Positions 6,962 to 14,026 of a stretch of DNA of 14,026 bases are shown here, piece after piece. Position 1 is the stretch's first letter. Each line of letters opens with the position of its first letter. The notes under the pieces are model-generated. The model ran no database searches and was not told where the DNA came from. It saw nothing but the letters and a program-made list of their open reading frames with translations. The DNA is from Sphingobacteriales bacterium (GTDB lineage: Bacteria; Bacteroidota; Bacteroidia; Chitinophagales; Chitinophagaceae), in the NCBI GenBank assembly GCA_004294195.1, contig REAQ01000267.1:1-14026 (forward strand). The letters are read 5' to 3'. Position numbers and translations under genes: made by a program.

Positions 6962-7031
6962 AAGGGAGAAGATAAAGGAAGAAGTGCGAAGAGTGTCCGC
7001 TCTTCACACTTTTCCCTTTATCTTCTCCCTT
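6962..7031. repeat. 33-bp imperfect stem-loop between convergent genes
   Basis: Positions 6962-6994 pair with 6999-7031 without gaps around the 4-nt loop GTCC: 29 Watson-Crick pairs, two G-T wobbles and two mismatches. One strand is almost purely purine (starts AAGGGAGAAGATAAAGG). It separates the convergent dehydrogenase (+) and TMEM220-family (-) genes and can fold in either transcript, so it may act as a two-way terminator or 3'-end protector. Neither side has a clean T-run beyond the stem. The right arm covers the stop codon and last four codons (QGRR) of the - strand gene. Confidence 0.85.
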
Positions 7032-7398
7032 GCACTTTAGGCGCTTTATAAAGATTAACGGCAAACACCGCCATAAGGATCAAGAGTCCCCCAAACTCCC
7101 GGGTTTCCTCGATCCAGGGTTTTTCGGCTTTCATTGAGGTAACAAGGCTTTCACCAGCGTGTTCATTGGCCCAGGAAAGAACGCCGTTCTTATCCAGGAA
7201 CAGATAAACAGCATAGAGTCCATAGAGCCCAAGGCCCAGCCACATCAGTCTTTTGTGATAGATCCCTTTGTAGGCTTTCCAGCATAGGAAGGCCGCAAAC
7301 AAGTAGATGGGAATCCAGAGAAGCGGGTCAGGATCATTGTATTGCAACCCGGCGAACAGGATAAAGAGGAAGGTGAAAATCAGGTTGAAAGACTTCAT
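7018..7398 (-). CDS. TMEM220-family small membrane protein
   Basis: A 126-residue protein on the - strand with about four hydrophobic segments (roughly 4-18, 26-43, 51-68 and 102-118). The motif QYNDPDPLLW (19-28) and the EETREFGGLLI stretch leading into the last helix (97-107) match the TMEM220 family (transmembrane 220), short integral membrane proteins of unknown function found in bacteria and animals. It is the only - strand gene in the window and is convergent with the dehydrogenase gene. Its role is unknown and nothing nearby suggests a link with sugar use. The final residues QGRR come from the arm of the inverted repeat 6962-7031, so the natural C-terminus may have been altered by that element. 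Start: ATG (CAT on the + strand, 7396-7398) directly precedes the first hydrophobic segment. Confidence 0.85.
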   Translation of the reverse strand: MKSFNLIFTFLFILFAGLQYNDPDPLLWIPIYLFAAFLCWKAYKGIYHKRLMWLGLGLYGLYAVYLFLDKNGVLSWANEHAGESLVTSMKAEKPWIEETREFGGLLILMAVFAVNLYKAPKVQGRR

Positions 7399-7486
7399 GG
7401 GCCGAAAGTAAAGAGAAACTGGTTTTGAAAAGTTTTAAGGGTCCATGCAGCAGGTATAAAAACTTTGCTGTCATCATGATCTCTGG

Positions 7487-7507
7487 ATGAAAGCAACGCT
7501 CTTTCAT
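7487..7507. repeat. 7-bp perfect dyad in susC leader
   Basis: ATGAAAG (7487-7493) and CTTTCAT (7501-7507) form a perfect inverted repeat around the loop CAACGCT. No T-run follows, so it is not a terminator. It is either a protein-binding site or a small RNA hairpin, about 200 nt before the SusC start. Confidence 0.4.
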
Positions 7508-7554
7508 AGCAATTCAATCACAATGCTTTACACCGACTTTTTGAGAAACACCAA

Positions 7555-7573
7555 ATGTGTATTTGATACACAT
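7555..7573. promoter_or_regulatory. 8-bp perfect palindrome, possible operator
   Basis: ATGTGTAT (7555-7562), TTG, ATACACAT (7566-7573) is a perfect 8+3+8 dyad. It lies 13 nt upstream of the candidate TTG -33 element and about 130 nt before the SusC start, a sensible place for a dimeric regulator. No regulator gene is in the window, so the binding protein is unknown. An 8-bp palindrome could arise by chance in AT-rich DNA. Confidence 0.45.
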
Positions 7574-7585
7574 AAGACATTTTTA

Positions 7586-7616
7586 TTGAAAATCTCTTAA
7601 AAAAACTTTAAATTTT
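7586..7616 (+). promoter_or_regulatory. Candidate Bacteroidota-type promoter for the SusC/SusD operon
   Basis: TTG at 7586-7588 and TAAATTTT at 7609-7616 are 20 nt apart. The Bacteroidota housekeeping promoter is TTG, about 19-21 nt, then TAnnTTTG; here only the final G is missing. Transcription would start near 7622, giving a leader of roughly 80 nt that contains both AACTCTAAC repeats. The AT-rich context makes chance matches likely. Confidence 0.35.
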
Positions 7617-7704
7617 CAGAACAAAATCTCTACTTTTAAAAACTCTAACAAAAAACGATTTAGCAAAGGATTTAAATTTTAACCAACTCTAACTGTGTTG
7701 TCTT

Positions 7705-10700
7705 ATGAAACAAAAACTCCTGAAGGGCATGGGGAAGGCGATCCCAATGCTCATTCTAATGATGCTACTCTGTACCGTAGCATTTGCCCAAAGAACAATC
7801 TCGGGAAAGGTCACAGGCCCGGATGGCAATCCCATTGGGGGTGCTACAGTTGCGGTGAAGGGTGCTTCAACAGCCACTTCAACTGGTGCTGATGGTACGT
7901 TTGTGATCAATGCTCCCAATTCAGCTGTGCTGGTGGTTTCTTACATCGGATTCGATGTATTAGAAGTTTCCACTGTTGGCAGAACAGACTTCAACATTGG
8001 TTTGAAGGAAAAAACCAATAGCCTCAACGAAGTTGTGGTTACCGGTTATACCTCTCAGGCTAAAAAAGACATCACAGGTTCAGTAGCAGTGGTAAATACT
8101 GCTGACTTGAAATCTCAACCAGCGGGTAACGCTGAACAACAGCTCCAAGGTAGGGCTTCCGGTGTTACAGTAACTACTGACGGAAGACCTGGTCAAGGTG
8201 CTTCTGTTCGTATCCGTGGATTTGCATCTTTCTCTGGCGGCAACGAGCCGCTGTACATCGTTGATGGTGTGCCTACAGGAGGTATTGCAGGTTTGAACCC
8301 GAACGACATTGAGACGATGCAGGTATTGAAAGACGCGGCCTCTGCGTCAATCTACGGTGCGCGTGCCTCTAACGGTGTAATCATCGTTACTACCAAGAAA
8401 GGTCGTCAAGGTGGTGCTAAGGTTGCATACAACATGTATTATGGCACTCAGAATCCTGGTAAGGGTTATGACCTTCTGAACTCTCAGGAGTATGCTAATG
8501 CTGTATGGAATGCATATAACAATGCAGGCCAAACACCTCCTAACACGCAGTATGGTAATGGTCCTACTCCCGTGTTGCCTGATTATATCCTGCCTGGTGG
8601 CAAGAAGATTGGGGAAGTAGATGAGAGCACGTACAATCTTGATTTGGACAACGTCAATGGTTCTACGCTGATCGTGAAAGCGAACAAGCAGGGAACAAAC
8701 TGGTACGATGTGATTACTGACAATGCGCCCATTATGAACCACAACCTTACGGTTAGTGGTGGTGCAGACAGGAGCCGTTACATGATGTCTTTCGATTACT
8801 TTGATCAGAAGTCGATCATGGCGTTTAGCTTCTACAAGCGTTATTCTCTGCGTGTGAATACTGAATTCAACGTGAAGAAGAATATCAGGATCGGCCAGAA
8901 CTTACAAGTTTCTACAACAGAACAAAATATTTCTGGAAACAACTCAGAAGGATCAGAGCTTGGTTTTGCTTACAGGAACCAGCCCATTATTCCAGTGTTT
9001 GATATTGCTGGTAACTACGCAGGTTCAAGAGGTCCAAACCTTGGTAACTCAGGTAACCCATACGCAGTTAGGGAAAGGTCAAAAGACAACCGTGGTCAGA
9101 ACCTCGGACTTTTTGGTAACATCTATGCAGAAGTTGACTTCGCAAGGCATTTTACAGCACGTACAAGCTTTGGTGGTCAAATAAGCTATGGTAACGGTTA
9201 CGGCTTCAACTTCATTACTTATGAAAATGCCGAGAACAATACCAATAACAGTTATACAGAGAGCTTTGATAGGTTCCGTCAATGGACCTGGACAAATACA
9301 TTACAGTATAAGAATAGTTTCGGCAAACACGATATCGTTGCATTAGCAGGTACGGAAGCCATCGAAGAGTGGGGCCGTTCTATAGCAGCCGGCCGCGCAG
9401 GTTATTTCATCCAGGACCTGAACTTCAGGGCGGTGAATAACGGATCTACTATTACTACTGCTACTGGTGCTCCATATAACCCATCTTCATTGTTCTCACT
9501 GTTTGGTAGCGTGAACTATACTTTCGCAGACAAATATCTTGCGAGCGCAACCATTCGTCGTGACGGTTCTTCTCGTTTCGGTCCTAACAATCGTTACGCA
9601 ATTTTCCCAGCGTTCTCTGCTGGTTGGAGGATTTCACGTGAAGATTTCATGAAAGATGTAAAGTGGATCACTGACCTGAAACTCCGCGCAAGCTGGGGTC
9701 AAATGGGTAACCAGCGTATTAATCCTGCAAATGCTTACAATGCGTTCGTGGGTCAGCCTGGTTCATCTGGCTATGATTTGAACGGGTCTTCAAATACTGT
9801 GGTTCCGGGTTTCCAACAATCATTTGTGGGTAACCCAGACGGTAAATGGGAAACAAATACCACAACGAACGTAGGTTTCGATGCCACATTGTTCGGTGGT
9901 CGTACGGAAGTTATCCTGGAGTGGTACAACAAAAGCACTTCTGACCTGCTGTTTCAGTTGCCAGCTCTGGCTACTGCCGGCGCAGGTGCTGGAAGTAACC
10001 CTGCGTTCTTTAACGTAGGTAGCATGAAGAATACAGGTATTGACCTGATGATCACACAGCGCAATCTGTTGGGTTCTAAATCTAAGTTCAACCTGGACGG
10101 TACCTTCACTTTCACTACTTATAAGAACGAGATCACTAAGATTGCTGATAACATCGATTTCTTTGACACTCGTGGATCAAGGATCGGTAACTGGTCAAGG
10201 AATCAGGTGGGAACTGCCATCTCTTCTTTCTATGGTTATAAGGTTACGGGCCTCTTCCAGAGCGCTGATGATGTAACAAAGTCTGCCGTTCAGGATGGTG
10301 CTGGTCCGGGCCGCTTCAAGTACATGGATCTTGACGGTAACGATACCATCAACGACAGAGACAGGACTTTCCTTGGAAATCCCAATCCTGACTTCACTTA
10401 TGGTCTTCAGCTGAATGCCCGTTATGGTGGATTTGACCTTGGTATGTTCTTCTATGGTGTTCAAGGTAATGACGTCATGAACTACGTAAGATGGTGGACT
10501 GACTTCTTCCCTTCATTCCAGGGTAACAAGTCAAAAGATTTGTTGTATAATTCCTGGACACCTACTAACACTACAGCAAGGACGCCGATTAACGAAAACG
10601 TATCGAATTTCTCAACCAACAACGCCGTTAACGATTATTACATGGAAAACGGTTCGTTCTTCAGGTTGAAAAACGTGACGCTTGGTTACACGCTGCCAAC

Positions 10701-10890
10701 TAACCTGATGAATAGGGTGAAGATCGACAAAGCAAGGATTTACTTCCAGGCTACCAACTTGTTCACTATCACCAAATACACTGGTCTTGATCCCGAAATC
10801 ATCGGTGCATCAGACAGAGAGTTAGGCTTTGACGAGGGTATTTTCCCAACCGTTAAACAATTCTTGGTAGGTCTGAACATAAACTTTTAA
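7705..10890 (+). CDS. SusC/RagA-family TonB-linked outer membrane receptor
   Basis: This 1061-residue protein is a typical SusC-like receptor that imports oligosaccharides or other large nutrients using TonB energy. It has a signal peptide (AFA then Q, cleavage after residue 28), a CarboxypepD_reg-like domain (about 31-100), the TonB-box-like NEVVVTGY (108-115), a plug domain (about 120-235, including GRASGVTVT, VRIRGFASFSGGNEPLYIVDGVP, split here by function only, and SASIYGARASNGVIIVTTKKG) and a large beta-barrel ending in NINF, whose terminal Phe is the usual outer-membrane assembly signal. There is no STN domain before the carboxypeptidase-like domain, so it is not of the FecA-like type that signals to an anti-sigma factor. 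The SusD partner starts 39 bp downstream. Arg is often CGT and Gly often GGT, consistent by eye with strong expression. The ligand cannot be predicted. Confidence 0.97.
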   Translation: MKQKLLKGMGKAIPMLILMMLLCTVAFAQRTISGKVTGPDGNPIGGATVAVKGASTATSTGADGTFVINAPNSAVLVVSYIGFDVLEVSTVGRTDFNIGLKEKTNSLNEVVVTGYTSQAKKDITGSVAVVNTADLKSQPAGNAEQQLQGRASGVTVTTDGRPGQGASVRIRGFASFSGGNEPLYIVDGVPTGGIAGLNPNDIETMQVLKDAASASIYGARASNGVIIVTTKKGRQGGAKVAYNMYYGTQNPGKGYDLLNSQEYANAVWNAYNNAGQTPPNTQYGNGPTPVLPDYILPGGKKIGEVDESTYNLDLDNVNGSTLIVKANKQGTNWYDVITDNAPIMNHNLTVSGGADRSRYMMSFDYFDQKSIMAFSFYKRYSLRVNTEFNVKKNIRIGQNLQVSTTEQNISGNNSEGSELGFAYRNQPIIPVFDIAGNYAGSRGPNLGNSGNPYAVRERSKDNRGQNLGLFGNIYAEVDFARHFTARTSFGGQISYGNGYGFNFITYENAENNTNNSYTESFDRFRQWTWTNTLQYKNSFGKHDIVALAGTEAIEEWGRSIAAGRAGYFIQDLNFRAVNNGSTITTATGAPYNPSSLFSLFGSVNYTFADKYLASATIRRDGSSRFGPNNRYAIFPAFSAGWRISREDFMKDVKWITDLKLRASWGQMGNQRINPANAYNAFVGQPGSSGYDLNGSSNTVVPGFQQSFVGNPDGKWETNTTTNVGFDATLFGGRTEVILEWYNKSTSDLLFQLPALATAGAGAGSNPAFFNVGSMKNTGIDLMITQRNLLGSKSKFNLDGTFTFTTYKNEITKIADNIDFFDTRGSRIGNWSRNQVGTAISSFYGYKVTGLFQSADDVTKSAVQDGAGPGRFKYMDLDGNDTINDRDRTFLGNPNPDFTYGLQLNARYGGFDLGMFFYGVQGNDVMNYVRWWTDFFPSFQGNKSKDLLYNSWTPTNTTARTPINENVSNFSTNNAVNDYYMENGSFFRLKNVTLGYTLPTNLMNRVKIDKARIYFQATNLFTITKYTGLDPEIIGASDRELGFDEGIFPTVKQFLVGLNINF

Positions 10891-10929
10891 TTAGCAGAAC
10901 TGTTAATCATTAAAATATTCTATTTTATT

Positions 10930-12699
10930 ATGAAACGAATAACCTATTCAATACTATCCCTGGCCGCCATCGGTGTGATTGGCTGGTCATGTAGTAAGAG
11001 CTTCTTGGATAAGAAGCCTTTGGGTCAGCTTGATGCAAACACGCTGGCTAATAAGAAAGGTGTTGAGGCGTTGCTGGTAGGTGCCTACTCCGTACTTGAT
11101 GGTTTCATCAACGGTGGCGGTATCTTCCTCGGCGGCTGGCAATCATCTGGTACCAACTGGGTATATGGTTCTGTTGTGGGCGGTGACGCGCACAAAGGAT
11201 CTGATGCCGGTGACCAGCCAGACATCATCCCTATTGAGTCTTTCTCCTCAACGCCTACCAATGGCTACTATGAGCAGAAGTGGGCGATTGTTTACGAAGG
11301 GGTGACCCGTTCTAACTCCGCTTTGAAGCAGTTAGCAGCCGCCACTGATGTCTCTGAAGCAGACAGGAAAAGGATCACAGCGGAAGCGCGTTTCCTCCGT
11401 GGTCATTACCATTTTGAGGCCAAGAAAATGTGGAACAATGTACCCTGGATTGATGAAACACTGGTTTCATTAGAGGAGTACAATGTGGCCAACACTACAG
11501 ATATCTGGCCTAAAATTACAGAAGACCTGAAGTTTGCATATGACAACCTTACCGCTACTATGCCCAACAAAGGAAGGGTGAACAAATGGGCTGCCGGAGC
11601 GATGTATGGTAAAGCGCTTCTATTCCAAAAGAAATACGCTGAGGCCCGCGCGGTTCTTCGTGATGTTTACACCAACGGAACAACTGCTACAGGTGCTAAA
11701 TACGCGCTGTTAACCAAGTTTGCTGATAACTTCAATGCTGAGACCAAAAACTCAACTGAGTCCGTATTTGCAGTACAATACTCTGTAAACGATGGTACTT
11801 CAGGTGGTGACAATGGTGGCTGGGGTGAAGTGTTGAACTTCCCATACACTGGCGGTCCTGGTACTTGCTGCGGTTTCTTCCAGCCTTCTCAGGACCTCGT
11901 AAACGCCTTCCAGGTGGATGCGGGTGGTTTGCCTGATCTGGACAACTACAACAAGCGCGAAGTGAAAAATGACTTCGGTGTTGCTGCCGGTGCAACATAT
12001 ACAGTAGACAATCAACCTGTTGATGCTCGTCTCGACTGGACTGTTGGTCGTCGCGGTATTCCTTATCTGGACTGGGGTCTGCATCCTGGGGTGACCTGGA
12101 TTCGCGATCAAACCTATGCTGGTCCTTATGCGCCAATTAAGAATACTTACTACAAAACACAACAAGGTGTTTTGACTGATAAAAACTTCTGGACTTCTGG
12201 TGTTACTGCAAACAACTACACGCTGATCCGTTTTGCTGATGTAATTCTGATGCTGGCTGAAACAGAAGTTGAAGTAGGTACATTGGAAGAAGCCCGTCGC
12301 CTCGTTAACCAAGTACGTGCAAGGGCCGCTAACCCAACTGGATTTGTACAAGGAAGTGCTGCAACCTATCAAGTAGGTTTGTACACTACACCATGGACCG
12401 ATAAAGCGGTTGCTACAAAAGCAGTGCGTTTTGAAAGGCGCCTGGAATTGGGCATGGAAGGCCATCGTTTCTTCGACCTCGTACGTTGGGGTGTTGCTGA
12501 GCCTACGCTCAATACATACCTTAAATATGTAAGTGGTCGTCCTACTAATGGATGGACTCCTCCGGTGAACAAAAGGAACTTCCTCGTGAATGCCAACTTC
12601 ACTGCTGGTAAAAATGAGTACTTCCCTATTCCTCAGAATCAAATCGACCGTTCTTCAAAAGATGGAACTCCGGTTCTTAAGCAGAATCCTGGATTCTAA
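10930..12699 (+). CDS. SusD/RagB-family nutrient-binding outer membrane lipoprotein
   Basis: A 589-residue lipoprotein (lipobox GWSC, Cys21, then SKSFLDKKPLGQ, the usual SusD N-terminus). SusD-like proteins cap the SusC barrel on the cell surface and bind the substrate. An N-terminal TPR-rich half is seen (ADRKRITAEARFLRGHYHFE and the following helices, about 145-260), and the C-terminal SusD signature ELGMEGHRFFDLVRWG lies at 506-521. The end, YFPIPQNQIDRS followed by LKQNPGF, is standard for the family. A vicinal Cys pair (313-314, GTCCGFFQPSQ) lies in the middle of the protein. It is 39 bp after SusC with no terminator between, so the two form one operon, and it is followed by a strong terminator. 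The pair is complete and undisturbed. Confidence 0.97.
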   Translation: MKRITYSILSLAAIGVIGWSCSKSFLDKKPLGQLDANTLANKKGVEALLVGAYSVLDGFINGGGIFLGGWQSSGTNWVYGSVVGGDAHKGSDAGDQPDIIPIESFSSTPTNGYYEQKWAIVYEGVTRSNSALKQLAAATDVSEADRKRITAEARFLRGHYHFEAKKMWNNVPWIDETLVSLEEYNVANTTDIWPKITEDLKFAYDNLTATMPNKGRVNKWAAGAMYGKALLFQKKYAEARAVLRDVYTNGTTATGAKYALLTKFADNFNAETKNSTESVFAVQYSVNDGTSGGDNGGWGEVLNFPYTGGPGTCCGFFQPSQDLVNAFQVDAGGLPDLDNYNKREVKNDFGVAAGATYTVDNQPVDARLDWTVGRRGIPYLDWGLHPGVTWIRDQTYAGPYAPIKNTYYKTQQGVLTDKNFWTSGVTANNYTLIRFADVILMLAETEVEVGTLEEARRLVNQVRARAANPTGFVQGSAATYQVGLYTTPWTDKAVATKAVRFERRLELGMEGHRFFDLVRWGVAEPTLNTYLKYVSGRPTNGWTPPVNKRNFLVNANFTAGKNEYFPIPQNQIDRSSKDGTPVLKQNPGF

Positions 12700-12723
12700 T
12701 CAAAGAATAGTTCTGATATTTTT

Positions 12724-12758
12724 AAAAGGGGCAGCATTTACGCTGCCTCTTTTTTTTT
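12724..12758 (+). terminator. Intrinsic terminator after the SusC/SusD pair
   Basis: AAAAGGGGCAGC (12724-12735) pairs with GCTGCCTCTTTT (12742-12753) over 12 bp with one G-T wobble, around the loop ATTTAC. The T-run continues to 12758. It lies 24 nt after the SusD stop and 32 nt before the next start, so the VCBS gene is either separately transcribed or read through. Confidence 0.92.
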
Positions 12759-12790
12759 ACATTGTACTCCATTTCGTAAATGAATTGAAC

Positions 12791-14026
12791 ATGAGAATTT
12801 TGATGGTGTGCCTGTGTGTGATATTACTTGCCTGTAATGCAAGGAAAACGGTATTCAGACAATTAGACTCCTCCGATACAGGCATATATTTCAGCAATAC
12901 GATCACACAAACAGACTCCATCAATATCATTGATCAGGAGAATGTCTACAATGGAGGTGGCGTGGCCACCGGAGACTTCAATAATGACGGTCTGCAGGAT
13001 CTTTATTTCACCGGCAACCTGGTGCCCAGCAAACTCTATTTGAATAAAGGCAAACTGAAGTTCACGGATGTGAGCACCATTGCAGGTGTAGAGACCAATG
13101 GCAGATGGGCCCGTGGTGTAGCAACGGTAGACATCAACAACGATGGGCTACTTGATATTTATGTTTGTGCAACGCTGAAGAAGAAGCCCGAGGATCGGGA
13201 GAATCTTTTGTATATCAATCAGGGGGTGAACAAAGAAGGCATTCCCATTTTCAAAGAGATGGCAAAAGAATATGGGCTGGCTGACAATGGCCAGTCTACC
13301 ATGGCGGCATTCTTTGACTATGACAATGACGGCGATCTGGATTGCTACATCGCTACCAATGAGATCGTGGAGGGTGATTTTCCCAATAGGTTCAGGCCTA
13401 TCATTAATGATGGCTCGCATGCGAATACGGACAGGTTGTATAGGAACGACTGGAATGATTCACTCAAGCATCCGGTGTTTACCAATGTATCTAAGGAAGC
13501 AGGAATTACCTGGGAGGGCTATGCACATGGCTTAAATATCTGTGATATTAACCAGGATGGCTGGAAAGATATTTATGTCAGCAATGACTATATCTCCGGA
13601 AATGAACTGTATATCAACAACAGAAATGGAACCTTCACCAATAAAGTATATGACTATTTAAAACACTCATCTGCAAATGCGATGGGTAATGATGTAATAG
13701 ATGTGAACAATGATGGCTTATCCGATATCATTGAGTTGGATATGAACCCGGAAGATAACTACCGGAAGAAAATGATGATGAATCCGAACAGCTATCAAAC
13801 CTATCAGAATACCGACTATTTCAGCTATCCATACCAGTATGTGCGAAATTCCTTACAGATCAACCTTGGCAATGCCATCGGCACAAATGATTCCATTAAG
13901 CATCCGGTATTTGCAGAAACAGCATATTTCTCCGGCATTGCTGAAACAGATTGGAGCTGGACGCCGTCTGTAGCCGATTTTGATAACGATGGATTGAGGG
14001 ATATCATCATCTCAAATGGTTTCCCC
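12791..14026 (+). CDS. VCBS/FG-GAP repeat lipoprotein, N-terminal part (runs off window)
   Basis: The frame from ATG 12791 stays open for 412 codons to the window end with no stop. The N-terminus MRILMVCLCVILLAC is a short lipoprotein signal with Cys15 in lipobox LLAC. Six calcium-binding VCBS/FG-GAP motifs of the form DxNxDGxxD are seen: DFNNDGLQD (62-70), DINNDGLLD (114-122), DYDNDGDLD (176-184), DINQDGWKD (252-260), DVNNDGLSD (304-312) and DFDNDGLRD (396-404). Such repeats build a beta-propeller like that of integrins. Large VCBS lipoproteins, often ending in an ASPIC/UnbV domain, commonly follow SusC/SusD genes in Bacteroidota and may be accessory surface proteins; the C-terminus lies outside, so this is unconfirmed. 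No clear Shine-Dalgarno sequence precedes the start. A terminator sits between it and SusD. Confidence 0.9.
   Translation, partial: MRILMVCLCVILLACNARKTVFRQLDSSDTGIYFSNTITQTDSINIIDQENVYNGGGVATGDFNNDGLQDLYFTGNLVPSKLYLNKGKLKFTDVSTIAGVETNGRWARGVATVDINNDGLLDIYVCATLKKKPEDRENLLYINQGVNKEGIPIFKEMAKEYGLADNGQSTMAAFFDYDNDGDLDCYIATNEIVEGDFPNRFRPIINDGSHANTDRLYRNDWNDSLKHPVFTNVSKEAGITWEGYAHGLNICDINQDGWKDIYVSNDYISGNELYINNRNGTFTNKVYDYLKHSSANAMGNDVIDVNNDGLSDIIELDMNPEDNYRKKMMMNPNSYQTYQNTDYFSYPYQYVRNSLQINLGNAIGTNDSIKHPVFAETAYFSGIAETDWSWTPSVADFDNDGLRDIIISNGFP

Larger units (their letters stand above)
7399..7704. other. 306-bp non-coding AT-rich leader upstream of susC-like gene
   Basis: No credible ORF or RNA gene is seen here. 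The region separates the divergent TMEM220-family and SusC-like genes and becomes very AT-rich from about 7560 to 7700. It holds two dyads (7487-7507 and 7555-7573), the 9-nt direct repeat AACTCTAAC (7641-7649 and 7685-7693), the 10-nt repeat TTTAAATTTT (7607-7616 and 7671-7680) and a candidate promoter (7586-7616). Each is treated separately. It probably carries the promoter and control sites of the SusC/SusD operon. Confidence 0.7.

Noticed and set aside
7457..7468. AAACTTTGC near 7460 as a -7 box for susC
   Set aside because: It lacks the TA at the start of TAnnTTTG and has no TTG/TTTG at the right distance upstream.
11800..12642. 280-codon open frame antisense to the SusD gene
   Set aside because: It lies wholly inside a certain SusD gene, has no family resemblance or signal, and is Cys/Thr/Arg-rich in a way typical of reverse-strand translation.
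13148..13420. Antisense 90-codon frame in the final gene
   Set aside because: The + strand frame runs unbroken through it with regular DxNxDGxxD calcium-binding motifs.

Overview
The window looks like a chromosome segment from a Bacteroidota bacterium, most likely of the Chitinophagaceae type. The evidence is a SusC/SusD outer-membrane pair, several lipoproteins with Bacteroidota-style lipoboxes, 3-keto-disaccharide hydrolase (DUF1080) paralogs, a ThuA/sugar-dehydrogenase/PKD/cytochrome c mosaic protein, a TMEM220-family protein, a VCBS/FG-GAP lipoprotein, and start codons with little or no Shine-Dalgarno sequence. The genus is inferred, not shown.

Region 1 (1-6943, all + strand) is a sugar-oxidation cluster. 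It runs: the 3' end of a Gfo/Idh/MocA oxidoreductase; a long imperfect inverted repeat built of degenerate octamers; a TIM-barrel sugar isomerase/epimerase; a small cytochrome c lipoprotein; a DUF1080 lipoprotein; a strong intrinsic terminator; a second, exported DUF1080 protein; and an 1120-residue lipoprotein carrying ThuA, glucose/sorbosone dehydrogenase, PKD, cytochrome c and probable carbohydrate-binding domains. Read together (inference), periplasmic or surface proteins would oxidise and cleave glycosides through keto-sugar intermediates and pass electrons to c-type haem. Cytoplasmic enzymes (Gfo/Idh/MocA, isomerase) would then process the products. The free cytochrome and the cytochrome domain inside the large protein are close paralogs.

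Region 2 (6944-7704) holds a 33-bp imperfect stem-loop between convergent genes, a small four-helix TMEM220-family membrane protein on the - strand, and a 306-bp AT-rich non-coding leader. The leader contains two dyads, two short direct repeats and a candidate promoter.

Region 3 (7705-14026, + strand) is a SusC/RagA TonB-dependent receptor, a SusD/RagB lipoprotein, a clear terminator, and the first 412 codons of a VCBS/FG-GAP lipoprotein that runs off the window. SusC and SusD would form a glycan uptake complex. Whether it feeds the region 1 enzymes is plausible but not shown.

Everything here belongs to recognisable families. I see no phage, transposase, CRISPR, tRNA or rRNA. The points most worth checking are the octamer-built inverted repeat, the free/fused cytochrome pair, the multidomain dehydrogenase, and the dyads upstream of susC.
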